Notes: generated by a model from the letters alone, not told the origin. 11,830 nt of DNA from Propionibacteriaceae bacterium (GCA_030528545.1 JAUMYR010000086.1:1-11830); one strand, 5' to 3'; positions 1 through 5,955 are shown, numbered from the stretch's first letter. A program made the numbers and translations.

Positions 1-681
1 TTGCCTGCCTTCGAGGTGGCTATCGAACAAGGCGCTGACGGCATCGAACTGGACCTCCAACGCAGCGCGGACGGCCATCTCGTAGTTATCCACGACGAGA
101 CCATCGACCGGACCTCGGACGGGTCTGGCAAGGTGGCCGCACTCACGCTCGAGGAGTTGCGTCGCTTTGACTACAGCAACGGGATGTCCGGTTTCGAGGG
201 CACCGTGATCCCGACATTGCGAGAGGTCCTAGAACTCCTCGAGCCGACCCGCCTCACGATCAACATCGAGCTGAAGAACTCGGTTGAGCTCTATCCGGGG
301 ATGGAGGCCGAAGCAAAGGCGCTGGTTGAGGAGTTTGGCCTCGCCCACCGCGTGATTTACTCCTCTTTCAACCACTATTCTCTGCGGTTCTTGCGCTCGA
401 TGAGCGCTGAGGCCCGACTCGGCGTGTTGTATTCCGACGGCATGGTCGATCCGTGGGTGTATGCCTCCTATCTCGGGGTGGACGCGATTCACCCGCCCTA
501 CCAGGTGTTACAGGTCCCGGGGGTCGTGGACGAGTGTCACGTCCGCGGGGTGTGGGTCCACCCGTGGACGGTGCCGGTGGACCAGACCGGGGCAGTGGCA
601 TCCCTCGGTGTAGACGCGATCATCACCAACCATCCGGCTCAGGCTAGACATCGGCTGCCTTCCGGCCAGCCAGGGCTCTGA
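1..681 (+). CDS. Glycerophosphodiester phosphodiesterase, 5'-truncated by the window edge
   Basis: This enzyme family hydrolyses glycerophosphodiesters to glycerol 3-phosphate and an alcohol. The visible 226 residues begin at the LPAFE segment that in the family follows the N-terminal HRG and PENT motifs. The first codon, TTG, is therefore probably an internal Leu, and the true start lies upstream of the window. Visible family features are GADGIELDLQ with the metal-binding Glu/Asp pair (about residues 12-21), the catalytic-type His in VVIHD (28-32), DRTSDGSG (37-44), a later Glu in INIELKN (88-94), and the C-terminal GVDAIITNHP. No signal peptide can be judged because the N-terminus is missing. 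The gene is less G+C-rich than the right half of the window, like the restriction-modification locus that follows. The family call is firm; the substrate is not known. Confidence 0.9.
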   Translation: MPAFEVAIEQGADGIELDLQRSADGHLVVIHDETIDRTSDGSGKVAALTLEELRRFDYSNGMSGFEGTVIPTLREVLELLEPTRLTINIELKNSVELYPGMEAEAKALVEEFGLAHRVIYSSFNHYSLRFLRSMSAEARLGVLYSDGMVDPWVYASYLGVDAIHPPYQVLQVPGVVDECHVRGVWVHPWTVPVDQTGAVASLGVDAIITNHPAQARHRLPSGQPGL

Positions 682-980
682 AGAAGAGGCCTCTCTTATC
701 CGCTAGGCGAAACGGGGCCGGCTCGTCGTGGGATCGCTCCGGCGGGTGTAGCCGCTGGAAGGACGACCGGCCGATAGCAGAGCGATGAGCGAGAATAAGG
801 GCCAGTCAGAGCCAGAGTCACGACCAGGCGAGACCCTTGCACCCTAAAAACGTCAGAGGTAGGTGACAGGGTTGGGTGAGAAGCAGAAGATCTCGCCTCG
901 GGCACTCGCACGCTCGCCCGCAAGGCGCTGCTGCTCACAGGTATGCTCGGCGGAAGCCCGAGCGGCAGGAAGGAGGAGTG
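682..980 (+). other. Non-coding leader between the phosphodiesterase and methyltransferase genes
   Basis: This 299-base gap holds no gene I can support. A methyltransferase start at 876 is possible by reading frame, but its first 35 residues are Arg-rich and unlike the family, so I treat that stretch as untranslated. A 20-codon ORF at 785-847 has no good ribosome binding site. A 10-base perfect palindrome without a loop lies at 685-694. Near the right end are a TATGCT hexamer (942-947), a 6-bp inverted repeat (945-963) and a strong Shine-Dalgarno tract (967-976), which together look like the methyltransferase promoter and leader. I found no tRNA, terminal inverted repeat or recombinase gene. 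Confidence 0.6.
942..976 (+). promoter_or_regulatory. Methyltransferase leader: possible -10 box, inverted repeat and Shine-Dalgarno
   Basis: TATGCT (942-947) fits an actinobacterial -10 box, but no clear -35 is seen. It overlaps an inverted repeat, GCTCGG (945-950) and CCGAGC (958-963), separated by 7 bases. The double Shine-Dalgarno AGGAAGGAGG (967-976) follows directly. The AGGAAGG half is 7 bases before TTG 981, which is why I prefer that start; GTG 978 is almost touching the AGGAGG. The repeat could form a leader hairpin or serve as an operator; neither is proven. Confidence 0.4.
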
Positions 981-1940
981 TTGCTGACATCGGTTGAGAT
1001 CTGTACCGGCGCGGGCGGGCAAGCGCTTGGACTAGAGCAGGCGGGTTTCGAACATCTGGCGGTCGTCGAGATCGATCACCATGCCTGTAACACGTTACGC
1101 ACAAATCGTCCGCAGTGGAACGTCATTGAACAGGACCTCCTGGACTGGAACCCGGCCGGTTATGAAGGCGTGGACCTGCTGGCCGGCGGCGTGCCTTGCC
1201 CACCTTTTTCCAAGGCCGGGCGGCAACTGGGAGCCGCCGACGAGCGAGACCTGTTCCCCCGGGCCATTGAGCTGGTGGGCGCCATTAGGCCCAAGGTCGT
1301 CATGCTGGAGAACGTGCGCGGGCTGCTCGATGTCGTCTTCCAGACATATCGCTCGGAGGTGGAGCAGCAACTGAAAGAGTTGGGGTATGAGCCTGGCTGG
1401 CGCTTGTTCAACGCCTCAGATTTCGGGGTGCCGCAACTGCGGCCCCGTGTCGTCTTCGTTGCTGTCCGGGAGGATCTCGGCGGGCTATTCGAGTGGCCTA
1501 TCCCTGAACCTCATGTGACTGCCCCAACGGTTGGCGAGGCGCTGCGCGATCTGATGGCCGCTAATGGCTGGGAGGGGGCAGACGAGTGGGCGAAACAGGC
1601 GAACACCATTGCTCCGACGCTGGTCGGCGGCTCCAAAAGGCACGGCGGCCCAGACCTCGGGCCTACTCGCGCGAGGCGGGCCTGGGAGGCCCTCGGGGTT
1701 GACGGGAAGACCCTCGCCGATGTCGCGCCGGAACCAGGGTTCACCGGGATGCCCCGCCTCACCGTCGAGATGGCAGCACGTATTCAGGGATTTCCTCCCG
1801 AGTGGCAGATCACGGGCCGCAAGACCAACGCGTACCGTCAGGTTGGCAATGCCTTTCCACCGCCAGTGGCGAGGGCGGTTGGGGAGCAGATCAAGAAAGC
1901 CATCCTGAGTGCGCGAAACGGACTCCGGGTTGCCGTATGA
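981..1940 (+). CDS. C5-cytosine DNA methyltransferase, modification subunit of an NgoMIV-like type II system
   Basis: The 319-residue protein transfers a methyl group from AdoMet to cytosine C5 in a specific DNA site. The motifs run in family order: motif I EICTGAGGQALGLEQAGF (6-23), motif IV GGVPCPPFSKAG (69-80) with nucleophile Cys73, motif VI ENVRG (110-114), motif VIII QLRPR (152-156), a short target-recognition region (about 185-258), motif IX RLTVEMAARIQGFP (259-272), and motif X RQVGNAFPPPVARAVG (286-301). Motif IV is PCPP instead of the common PCQP, a variant seen in part of the family. The start is TTG 981, chosen for its Shine-Dalgarno spacing and because the family begins at this point; GTG 978 and a 35-residue N-terminal extension are alternatives. 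Its stop overlaps the endonuclease start as ATGA, indicating translational coupling. The site is inferred from that neighbour to be GCCGGC. The frame is intact, unlike the endonuclease gene. Confidence 0.95.
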   Translation: MLTSVEICTGAGGQALGLEQAGFEHLAVVEIDHHACNTLRTNRPQWNVIEQDLLDWNPAGYEGVDLLAGGVPCPPFSKAGRQLGAADERDLFPRAIELVGAIRPKVVMLENVRGLLDVVFQTYRSEVEQQLKELGYEPGWRLFNASDFGVPQLRPRVVFVAVREDLGGLFEWPIPEPHVTAPTVGEALRDLMAANGWEGADEWAKQANTIAPTLVGGSKRHGGPDLGPTRARRAWEALGVDGKTLADVAPEPGFTGMPRLTVEMAARIQGFPPEWQITGRKTNAYRQVGNAFPPPVARAVGEQIKKAILSARNGLRVAV

Positions 1941-2187
1941 CAGCACTCATCAGCAGCGCGCGTGCGGTGTTCCACCAGCAGCTGGTCGACGACACCACAC
2001 TCTCGCTGTCACCAGAAGGAGTCGCGTCTAACGCGGACAGCAGCCAGAAGACCAGCAAGCACATCGCTTTGAGCATCGCGAATGATATAGGTGCTCAAGT
2101 CGTGTCGAAGAAGCTCGACGGACAACGTGCAGGGCACCTCTTTGAGCAGGCGGTGCGGGAGTTCCTAGCAGCGACCTTCCCCGCCTT

Positions 2188-2191
2188 GGGG
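2188..2191 (+). other. G4 tract carrying the first frameshift of the endonuclease gene
   Basis: With four Gs the reading continues as GSISSRK and stops at 2266. With three Gs it continues as GLFRPGRWRIENV, which is family-like. The single-base gain is inferred from comparing the two frames. Confidence 0.75.
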
Positions 2192-2246
2192 TCTATTTCG
2201 TCCCGGAAGGTGGCGGATCGAGAATGTTGGCGGTTCGCGTGCCGAA

Positions 2247-2249
2247 TAG
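2247..2249 (+). other. In-frame TAG in the endonuclease gene
   Basis: Both flanks of this codon read as family protein in the same frame (GGSRAE before, QIARYEPYTHL after). This is therefore a base substitution and not part of a frameshift. CAG, GAG, AAG or another one-step neighbour is the probable ancestor. Confidence 0.75.
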
Positions 2250-2746
2250 CAGATCGCCCGGTATGAGCCTTATACCCATCTGGCGGAGCTGGCTTCCGTG
2301 ATCCAGCAAAATCCGACGCTGGCCTCCGTCTTGGGGAACTCTTACGAGATCAGCCCCGACGTGCTCGTCCTGCGTGAACCGGAGTCCGACGATGTCATCA
2401 ACCGGGACAACGCCATCGTTGATGAGTGCAGCGCCCGGTACGCGGTGCTCCGTGAAAGGAACCAGGAGCGCGCTATCGTGCATGCCATTGTTTCGTGCAA
2501 GTGGACGCTGCGATCAGACAGGGCCCAGAATGCCCGGTCTGAGGCGCTGAACATGATCCGTAACCGTAAGGGCCGCACACCGCATATCGTGGTTGTAACC
2601 GCTGAACCTACACCCTCCCGGCTGGCCTCGCTGGCTCTCGGCACGGGAGACGTAGATACGGTGTATCACTTCGCCCTTCCGGAACTGGTGAAGGCGGTCG
2701 AGGCGAGCGGGAACGATGAGGCGGTGTCCATGCTGGGAATCCTGAT

Positions 2747-2753
2747 GGGGGGG
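2747..2753 (+). other. G7 tract carrying the second frameshift of the endonuclease gene
   Basis: Six Gs would give MGGKRLRDISDLPLDLAV and a stop at 2800-2802. Seven give MGGKAATRYQRSAARP and a stop at 2828. The six-G reading ends inside the hairpin 2782-2805 and leaves an 18-base gap to the convergent vsr gene. Confidence 0.75.
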
Positions 2754-2781
2754 AAAGCGGCTACGCGATATCAGCGATCTG

Positions 2782-2805
2782 CCGCTAGACCTCGCGGTCT
2801 AGCGG
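2782..2805. terminator. Perfect 10-bp stem, 4-base loop, between the endonuclease and vsr genes
   Basis: CCGCTAGACC (2782-2791) and GGTCTAGCGG (2796-2805) are exact reverse complements around a TCGC loop. The hairpin lies at the meeting point of two convergent genes and contains the ancestral endonuclease stop. It has no T-tract on either side. It is best read as a bidirectional terminator, though this is not proven. Confidence 0.55.
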
Positions 2806-2820
2806 AATGGGCTGGTGGTC

Positions 2821-3249
2821 TCAGCTGATTTCCCGGCCAGCGGCACGCAAAGCAGTCAGCACCCGTTCGGTGCAGCCGGCCAGGTCGTGACGCACGTCTT
2901 CATCCCAGATACGCACCACCGTCCATCCGAGCTCACCCAGTGCGGCATCCACCTCCCGGTCTCGCTGAATGTTCCTGGCGATCTTTTCCTTCCAATAGTC
3001 CGACGCGGCTTTTTCCGGGTTCCAGTGGCCGGGATGGCCGTGCCAGAAAACCCCATCGACGAACACCGCGATCTTCCAGCGGATGAACGCCAGGTCCGGG
3101 CGCCCCGGCAGATCCCGGCGGTGCAGGCGGTACCCGGTGACTCCGGCGTCGCGGATCGCAGCGCGCAGAGCCAGCTCGGGTTTGGTGTCCTTCGACCGGA
3201 TCGCAGCCATGTTCCGGGACCGGCCCGCCTTGCTCAGGTGGTCAGCCAT
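2821..3249 (-). CDS. vsr: Very short patch repair (Vsr-type) endonuclease
   Basis: Vsr enzymes nick next to T in T:G mismatches that arise when 5-methylcytosine deaminates at a methyltransferase site. They typically accompany C5 methyltransferases. The 142-residue protein has the family's MAAIRSKDTKPELALR opening (14-29) and GYRLHRRDLPGRPDLAF (39-55), in which Asp52 corresponds to the catalytic Asp51 of E. coli Vsr. It also has VDGVFWHGHP (64-73), WKEKIARNIQRD (86-97), and GWTVVRIWDEDV (108-119). The cysteines that bind structural zinc in E. coli Vsr are absent here (GVFWHGHP and IWDED); the only Cys is 126. This resembles other actinobacterial Vsr proteins as I remember them. ATG 3249 has AGGAGA 8 bases upstream. 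The gene faces the methyltransferase-endonuclease pair, and its last bases overlap the frameshifted endonuclease frame but not the ancestral one. It probably serves the adjacent methyltransferase. Confidence 0.92.
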   Translation of the reverse strand: MADHLSKAGRSRNMAAIRSKDTKPELALRAAIRDAGVTGYRLHRRDLPGRPDLAFIRWKIAVFVDGVFWHGHPGHWNPEKAASDYWKEKIARNIQRDREVDAALGELGWTVVRIWDEDVRHDLAGCTERVLTALRAAGREIS

Positions 3250-3293
3250 TGCGCCGCTCTCCTGCCATGTTCCCGGCTGGAAACAACCGAACC

Positions 3294-4190
3294 CTAGTAG
3301 TAATAAGGGAAACCGGACCAGTCCGGATCGCGCTTTTCCAGGAAGCTGTCGCGTCCCTCGACGGCCTCGTCGGTCATGTAGGCGAGCCGGGTGGTCTCCC
3401 CAGCGAACACCTGCTGACCGATCAGACCGTCGTCGATCGCATTGAAGGCGAACTTGAGCATCCGCTGGGCGGTCGGTGACTTCGCGCAGATCTTGCGGGC
3501 CCATTCCAGCCCCTCGCGCTCCAGGTCCGCGTGCGGCACGACCTTATTGACCGTGCCCATCTCGTAGGCGCGCTGGGCGTCGTAGGTGTCACCGAGGAAG
3601 AAGATTTCGCGCGCGACCTTCTGCCCCACCTGGCGTGCCAGGTAGGCCGATCCGAACCCGGCGTCGAAGGAACCCACATCGGCGTCGGTCTGCTTGAAGC
3701 GGGCGTGTTCCGCGGACGCCAGAGTCAGGTCGCAGACTACATGCAGGGAGTGTCCCCCACCCGCGGCCCACCCATTGACCAGGGCGATGACCGGTTTCGG
3801 CATGAACCGGATCAGCCGCTGGACCTCCAGGATGTGGAGGCGTCCCAGCTTGGCCTTGTCGACGGTCTCGGCGGTGGCACCCTCGGCGTACTGATACCCG
3901 GCCCGCCCCCGGATCCGCTGGTCGCCTCCTGAACAGAACGCCCAGCCGCCATCCTTGGGGGAGGGTCCATTGCCGGTGATGAGGACGCACCCGATGTCGG
4001 AGGACATCCGGGCGTGGTCTAGAGCGGTGTACAACTCGTCCACCGTGTGCGGGCGGAAGGCATTGCGCACATCAGGCCGGTCGAACGCGATCCGCACGCA
4101 CGGCACGTCCTTAGCCCGGTGGTAGGTGATGTCGGTGAAATCGAAGCCGGGGACCTCGTCCCACAACTCAGGCAGCCACGGAGACGTCAT
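3294..4190 (-). CDS. menB: 1,4-dihydroxy-2-naphthoyl-CoA synthase
   Basis: MenB is a cytosolic crotonase-fold enzyme that closes the second ring of the naphthoquinone from o-succinylbenzoyl-CoA in menaquinone biosynthesis. The 298 residues include the CoA and oxyanion-hole segments FCSGGDQRIRG (85-95) and GWAAGGGHSLHVVCD (140-154), and the MenB-specific QTDADVGSFDAGFG (167-180). Asp169, Ser174 and Asp176 fit M. tuberculosis Asp185, Ser190 and Asp192. The C-terminus ends in three Tyr after DPDWSGFP, as in actinobacterial MenB proteins that end in aromatic residues. Length is normal. ATG 4190 is preceded 6 bases upstream by TAGGTT and has no good ribosome binding site, so a leaderless message is possible. 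No other men gene is in the window. The vsr gene lies 44 bases downstream, so the restriction-modification locus sits directly beyond the menB 3' end. Confidence 0.95.
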   Translation of the reverse strand: MTSPWLPELWDEVPGFDFTDITYHRAKDVPCVRIAFDRPDVRNAFRPHTVDELYTALDHARMSSDIGCVLITGNGPSPKDGGWAFCSGGDQRIRGRAGYQYAEGATAETVDKAKLGRLHILEVQRLIRFMPKPVIALVNGWAAGGGHSLHVVCDLTLASAEHARFKQTDADVGSFDAGFGSAYLARQVGQKVAREIFFLGDTYDAQRAYEMGTVNKVVPHADLEREGLEWARKICAKSPTAQRMLKFAFNAIDDGLIGQQVFAGETTRLAYMTDEAVEGRDSFLEKRDPDWSGFPYYY

Positions 4191-4202
4191 AGCGACAACC
4201 TA
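4191..4202 (-). promoter_or_regulatory. Possible -10 box for a leaderless menB message
   Basis: On the minus strand TAGGTT (4202-4197) is followed by 6 bases and ATG 4190, which places the expected transcription start at about the A of ATG. No convincing -35 box is seen. The box overlaps the edge of the inverted repeat 4202-4235. Confidence 0.35.
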
Positions 4203-4235
4203 GCCCATCTGGGCCGGTGTCCCGGACGCTGGGCT
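4202..4235. terminator. Interrupted inverted repeat between the tail-anchored protein gene and menB
   Basis: AGCCCA (4202-4207) pairs with TGGGCT (4230-4235). Inside it CCGG (4214-4217) can pair with CCGG (4222-4225) around a short loop. It begins next to the stop codon of the upstream minus-strand gene (stop 4237-4239). It could end that transcript and leave menB to its own promoter. There is no T-tract and the stem is interrupted. Confidence 0.3.
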
Positions 4236-4236
4236 C

Positions 4237-4977
4237 CTACGGGGAACCGACGACCTGGAAGAAGGCGATGAGGAGCCCAATAATCCACACGAAAAGCAGG
4301 AGGGGAATGAGCTTCCTGAAGAACTTGACGACGGGGGCGGTGCGCGCGTTGACGTGCGAGGGGACCCCCGGTGGGCGACGCCGCTGCTGGAAGCCCCGCT
4401 GCCGGTATGGTCCCGGCTGCTGGGGCAGCCACCGGGCCTGCGGGGCGCGGTCCGGGCGCCGGAGGCCCACCTGCCTCCTCCCACCGTCCGGCCACTCCTG
4501 AGAGAGGAGGGAGAGCTGCTGCGGCATGGGCGGCGCGGCAGCGGAATCACCGCTCAGGACCGCCGGAGCCTGGGGGCGGGGCTGCGGTGGCCTGCCCTCC
4601 TTACCGCCTTCCCCGGTGCGGGCGGCCCTGGCCGCTGACCTAGCGGCCGACCGGGCCTGGGCCGCTGGCTGATGCGCGGATTCCCCCGGCCGCGAGGCCT
4701 CGGGTTCGGCGGCAGGCCGCGGTTGGCAGGCCGCAGTGGTCTGCTCCCCGGCCACGACCGGGGTCGCCTCGCGGGACGTCCCACTTTCGGGCAGCGCGTC
4801 CTCGCTCGCCAGCGGCTGCGCGGGGACGGCCATCAAGCCTGGGCTAGCATCGAGACCAGGGCTGGCATCGAGGTTGAGGTCGAGATCGGTGCCGAGATTG
4901 AGGTCGGGGCCGTGCCCCAGTTCCACCGAACCGAACGTGATCGTGGGTAACGTGAAGGAATCGTCGCGTTCTGCCAT
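4237..4977 (-). CDS. Unrecognised Pro/Ala/Arg-rich protein with one C-terminal membrane segment
   Basis: I do not recognise a domain in this 246-residue protein. It has three parts. The N-terminus is acidic (1-60) with a short repeated LDASPG unit (about 37-47). The middle is a long low-complexity stretch rich in Ala, Pro, Gln and Arg (about 65-215), with an Ala/Ser/Arg run near 107-120 and Arg/Gln-rich DNA- or RNA-binding-like sequence near 165-202. The end has one hydrophobic helix (about 223-243) preceded by Lys/Arg. There is no N-terminal signal, so by the positive-inside rule the body should lie in the cytoplasm, tail-anchored. ATG 4977 has GAGGA about 8 bases upstream. The biased composition could come from a chance frame in high-G+C DNA, but the good ribosome binding site and the clean terminal helix argue for a real gene. 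It lies upstream of menB on the same strand; a functional link is not shown. Confidence 0.7.
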   Translation of the reverse strand: MAERDDSFTLPTITFGSVELGHGPDLNLGTDLDLNLDASPGLDASPGLMAVPAQPLASEDALPESGTSREATPVVAGEQTTAACQPRPAAEPEASRPGESAHQPAAQARSAARSAARAARTGEGGKEGRPPQPRPQAPAVLSGDSAAAPPMPQQLSLLSQEWPDGGRRQVGLRRPDRAPQARWLPQQPGPYRQRGFQQRRRPPGVPSHVNARTAPVVKFFRKLIPLLLFVWIIGLLIAFFQVVGSP

Positions 4978-5171
4978 TGCCGCATCCTCACTCGGAACCG
5001 TGGACTGTCGTCTCGCCCGTAGGCCAGCCGGTGGGCGGGCCGCTCCCGAAGACCCACCAAGACCAGGATAGGGCCTCCGATCGCTTGCCAGCGCGTTGTC
5101 CTCGGGCTTTTGTGGGAGGCTGAGCCAGCAGCTCAGGGGTGGGATCGCGGCCGGGTTCCCTATCTGGGCAT

Positions 5172-5184
5172 TATCCTGTGGCCC
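5172..5184 (+). promoter_or_regulatory. Possible -10 box for a leaderless permease message
   Basis: TATCCT (5172-5177) is followed by 7 bases and ATG 5185, with no Shine-Dalgarno before the ATG. The spacing equals that before both DUF1707 genes. No clear -35 is seen. The rest of the 207-base gap 4978-5184 shows nothing else I can assign. Confidence 0.4.
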
Positions 5185-5955
5185 ATGTGGGATCTGTGGC
5201 CAGCACTGATGCTGATCCTGGCCGGGGCCGCGGCCGGATGTATCAACGCCCTCGTCGGCTCGGGGACGCTCATCACCTTCCCGACCCTGCTGGCCCTCGG
5301 CGTCCCGCCGGTCAGCGCGAACATGACGAGTTCGCTCGGCATCTTCGCGGGGAACATCACCAGTCTCGCCGGCTACTCGTCCGCGGTCGCGGCCTGCCGC
5401 CCGCTGCTGCGCTGGCTCGCCCCGGCCGCGCTCATCGGGGGCCTCAGCGGATCGGTACTGCTGCTCTGGCTCCCCAGCAGGGTGTTCGGTGCCGTGGTGC
5501 CGTGGCTCATCGGCCTCGCGCTGGTCCTCGTGGCGATCGGGCCGTGGCTGACGAAGACCTTCGTGAAAGACCCCGGCAACCGGCCCGTTTTCGTGCCCCT
5601 GCCGGTCCTCGCGGTGCTCGTCGGCCTCGCCGGGGTCTACGGCGGCTACTTCGGTGCTGCCCAGGGGGTGCTGCTCATGGGTATCCTTGGGGTGCTGTCA
5701 TCCGAATCTCTCCAGACGCTCAACGGCCTGAAGATCACCCTAGTCACCCTCGTGAACCTCATGAGCCTGGCGGTCTTCCTCGGCATCGCCTGGGACCGCA
5801 TCGACTGGGCCGGGGTGCTGTGGGTCGCCATCGGGTCGGCCATCGGCGGATGGCTGGGCGGACGATACGGTTCCCAGCTGCCACCCTGGGCATTGCGGAT
5901 CGTGATCCTGGTGGTCGGGACCACCGCCCTGATCGTCATGATCCTGCGCGGCTGA
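5185..5955 (+). CDS. TauE/SafE-family membrane permease (putative sulfite/organosulfonate exporter family)
   Basis: The 256-residue protein is almost wholly hydrophobic, with about eight membrane helices in two halves. Each half opens with the family's glycine-rich signature: AAGCINALVGSGTLITFPTL (16-35) and GLAGVYGGYFGAAQGVLL (147-164). Each signature is followed by a family segment: SANMTSSLGIFAGN (44-57) and LQTLNGLKITLVTLVNL (176-192). Members export or import small anions such as sulfite or sulfonates; the substrate here is unknown. ATG 5185 was chosen because the first helix begins directly after it. The frame is open to 5110, but the added 25 residues are polar and lack a usable ribosome binding site. 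The gene stands alone, divergent from the tail-anchored protein gene and convergent with the peptidase gene. Its stop codon lies in the stem of the hairpin 5943-5974. Confidence 0.9.
   Translation: MWDLWPALMLILAGAAAGCINALVGSGTLITFPTLLALGVPPVSANMTSSLGIFAGNITSLAGYSSAVAACRPLLRWLAPAALIGGLSGSVLLLWLPSRVFGAVVPWLIGLALVLVAIGPWLTKTFVKDPGNRPVFVPLPVLAVLVGLAGVYGGYFGAAQGVLLMGILGVLSSESLQTLNGLKITLVTLVNLMSLAVFLGIAWDRIDWAGVLWVAIGSAIGGWLGGRYGSQLPPWALRIVILVVGTTALIVMILRG

Larger units (their letters stand above)
1937..2802 (+). pseudogene. Type II restriction endonuclease, NgoMIV family, broken by two frameshifts and a nonsense codon
   Basis: The ancestral product is a CCGG-family endonuclease, probably cutting GCCGGC. 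Frame 1 (1937-2266) ends soon after FPALG. The family-like continuation RPGRWRIENVGGSRAE is in the next frame, reached by dropping one G from the G4 tract 2188-2191. That frame has TAG at 2247-2249 and then resumes with QIARYEPYTHLAEL. It stays on course to the G7 tract 2747-2753, where removing one G gives KRLRDISDLPLDLAV and a TAG at 2800-2802. Without that correction the frame runs to 2828 with an unrelated tail. The repaired protein has 287 residues against 286 in NgoMIV. Glu70 matches, and Asp141, Lys188 and Glu202 sit one past NgoMIV Asp140, Lys187 and Glu201; the last two lie in SCKWTLRSDRAQNARSE, which also holds the base-reading Arg and Asp. Family numbering is from memory. Three separate lesions make activity very unlikely. 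The longest intact piece, GTG 2298 to 2828, lacks Glu70. Confidence 0.9.

Noticed and set aside
785..847. A 20-codon ORF (MSENKGQSEPESRPGETLAP) in the leader of the methyltransferase gene
   Set aside because: It has no good ribosome binding site and no recognisable similarity. It could be the remnant of a gene start, but I cannot support it.
876..980. N-terminal extension of the methyltransferase back to ATG 876
   Set aside because: The added 35 residues are Arg/Ala-rich and unlike the family, whose members begin just before EICxGAGG. The strong Shine-Dalgarno lies at 967-976, inside the extension.
682..980. Search for a tRNA, attachment site or CRISPR-like repeats in the main gap
   Set aside because: I could not find a cloverleaf, repeated spacer pattern or duplicated flank. 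The gap is best treated as a leader.
1086..1097. Short inverted repeat GTAAC-AC-GTTAC
   Set aside because: It lies inside the methyltransferase coding region, in residues that read as normal protein, and is short enough to be chance.
2298..2828. Annotating the 176-codon frame as an intact endonuclease
   Set aside because: It lacks the first 120 residues, including the catalytic Glu70, and has a wrong C-terminal tail after the G7 tract. It is the main fragment of a broken gene.
4842..4874. Imperfect direct repeat around GGGCTAGCATCGAG and GGGCTGGCATCGAG
   Set aside because: It is explained by the repeated LDASPG peptide of the tail-anchored protein. There are only two units, with no sign of a larger array or mobile element.
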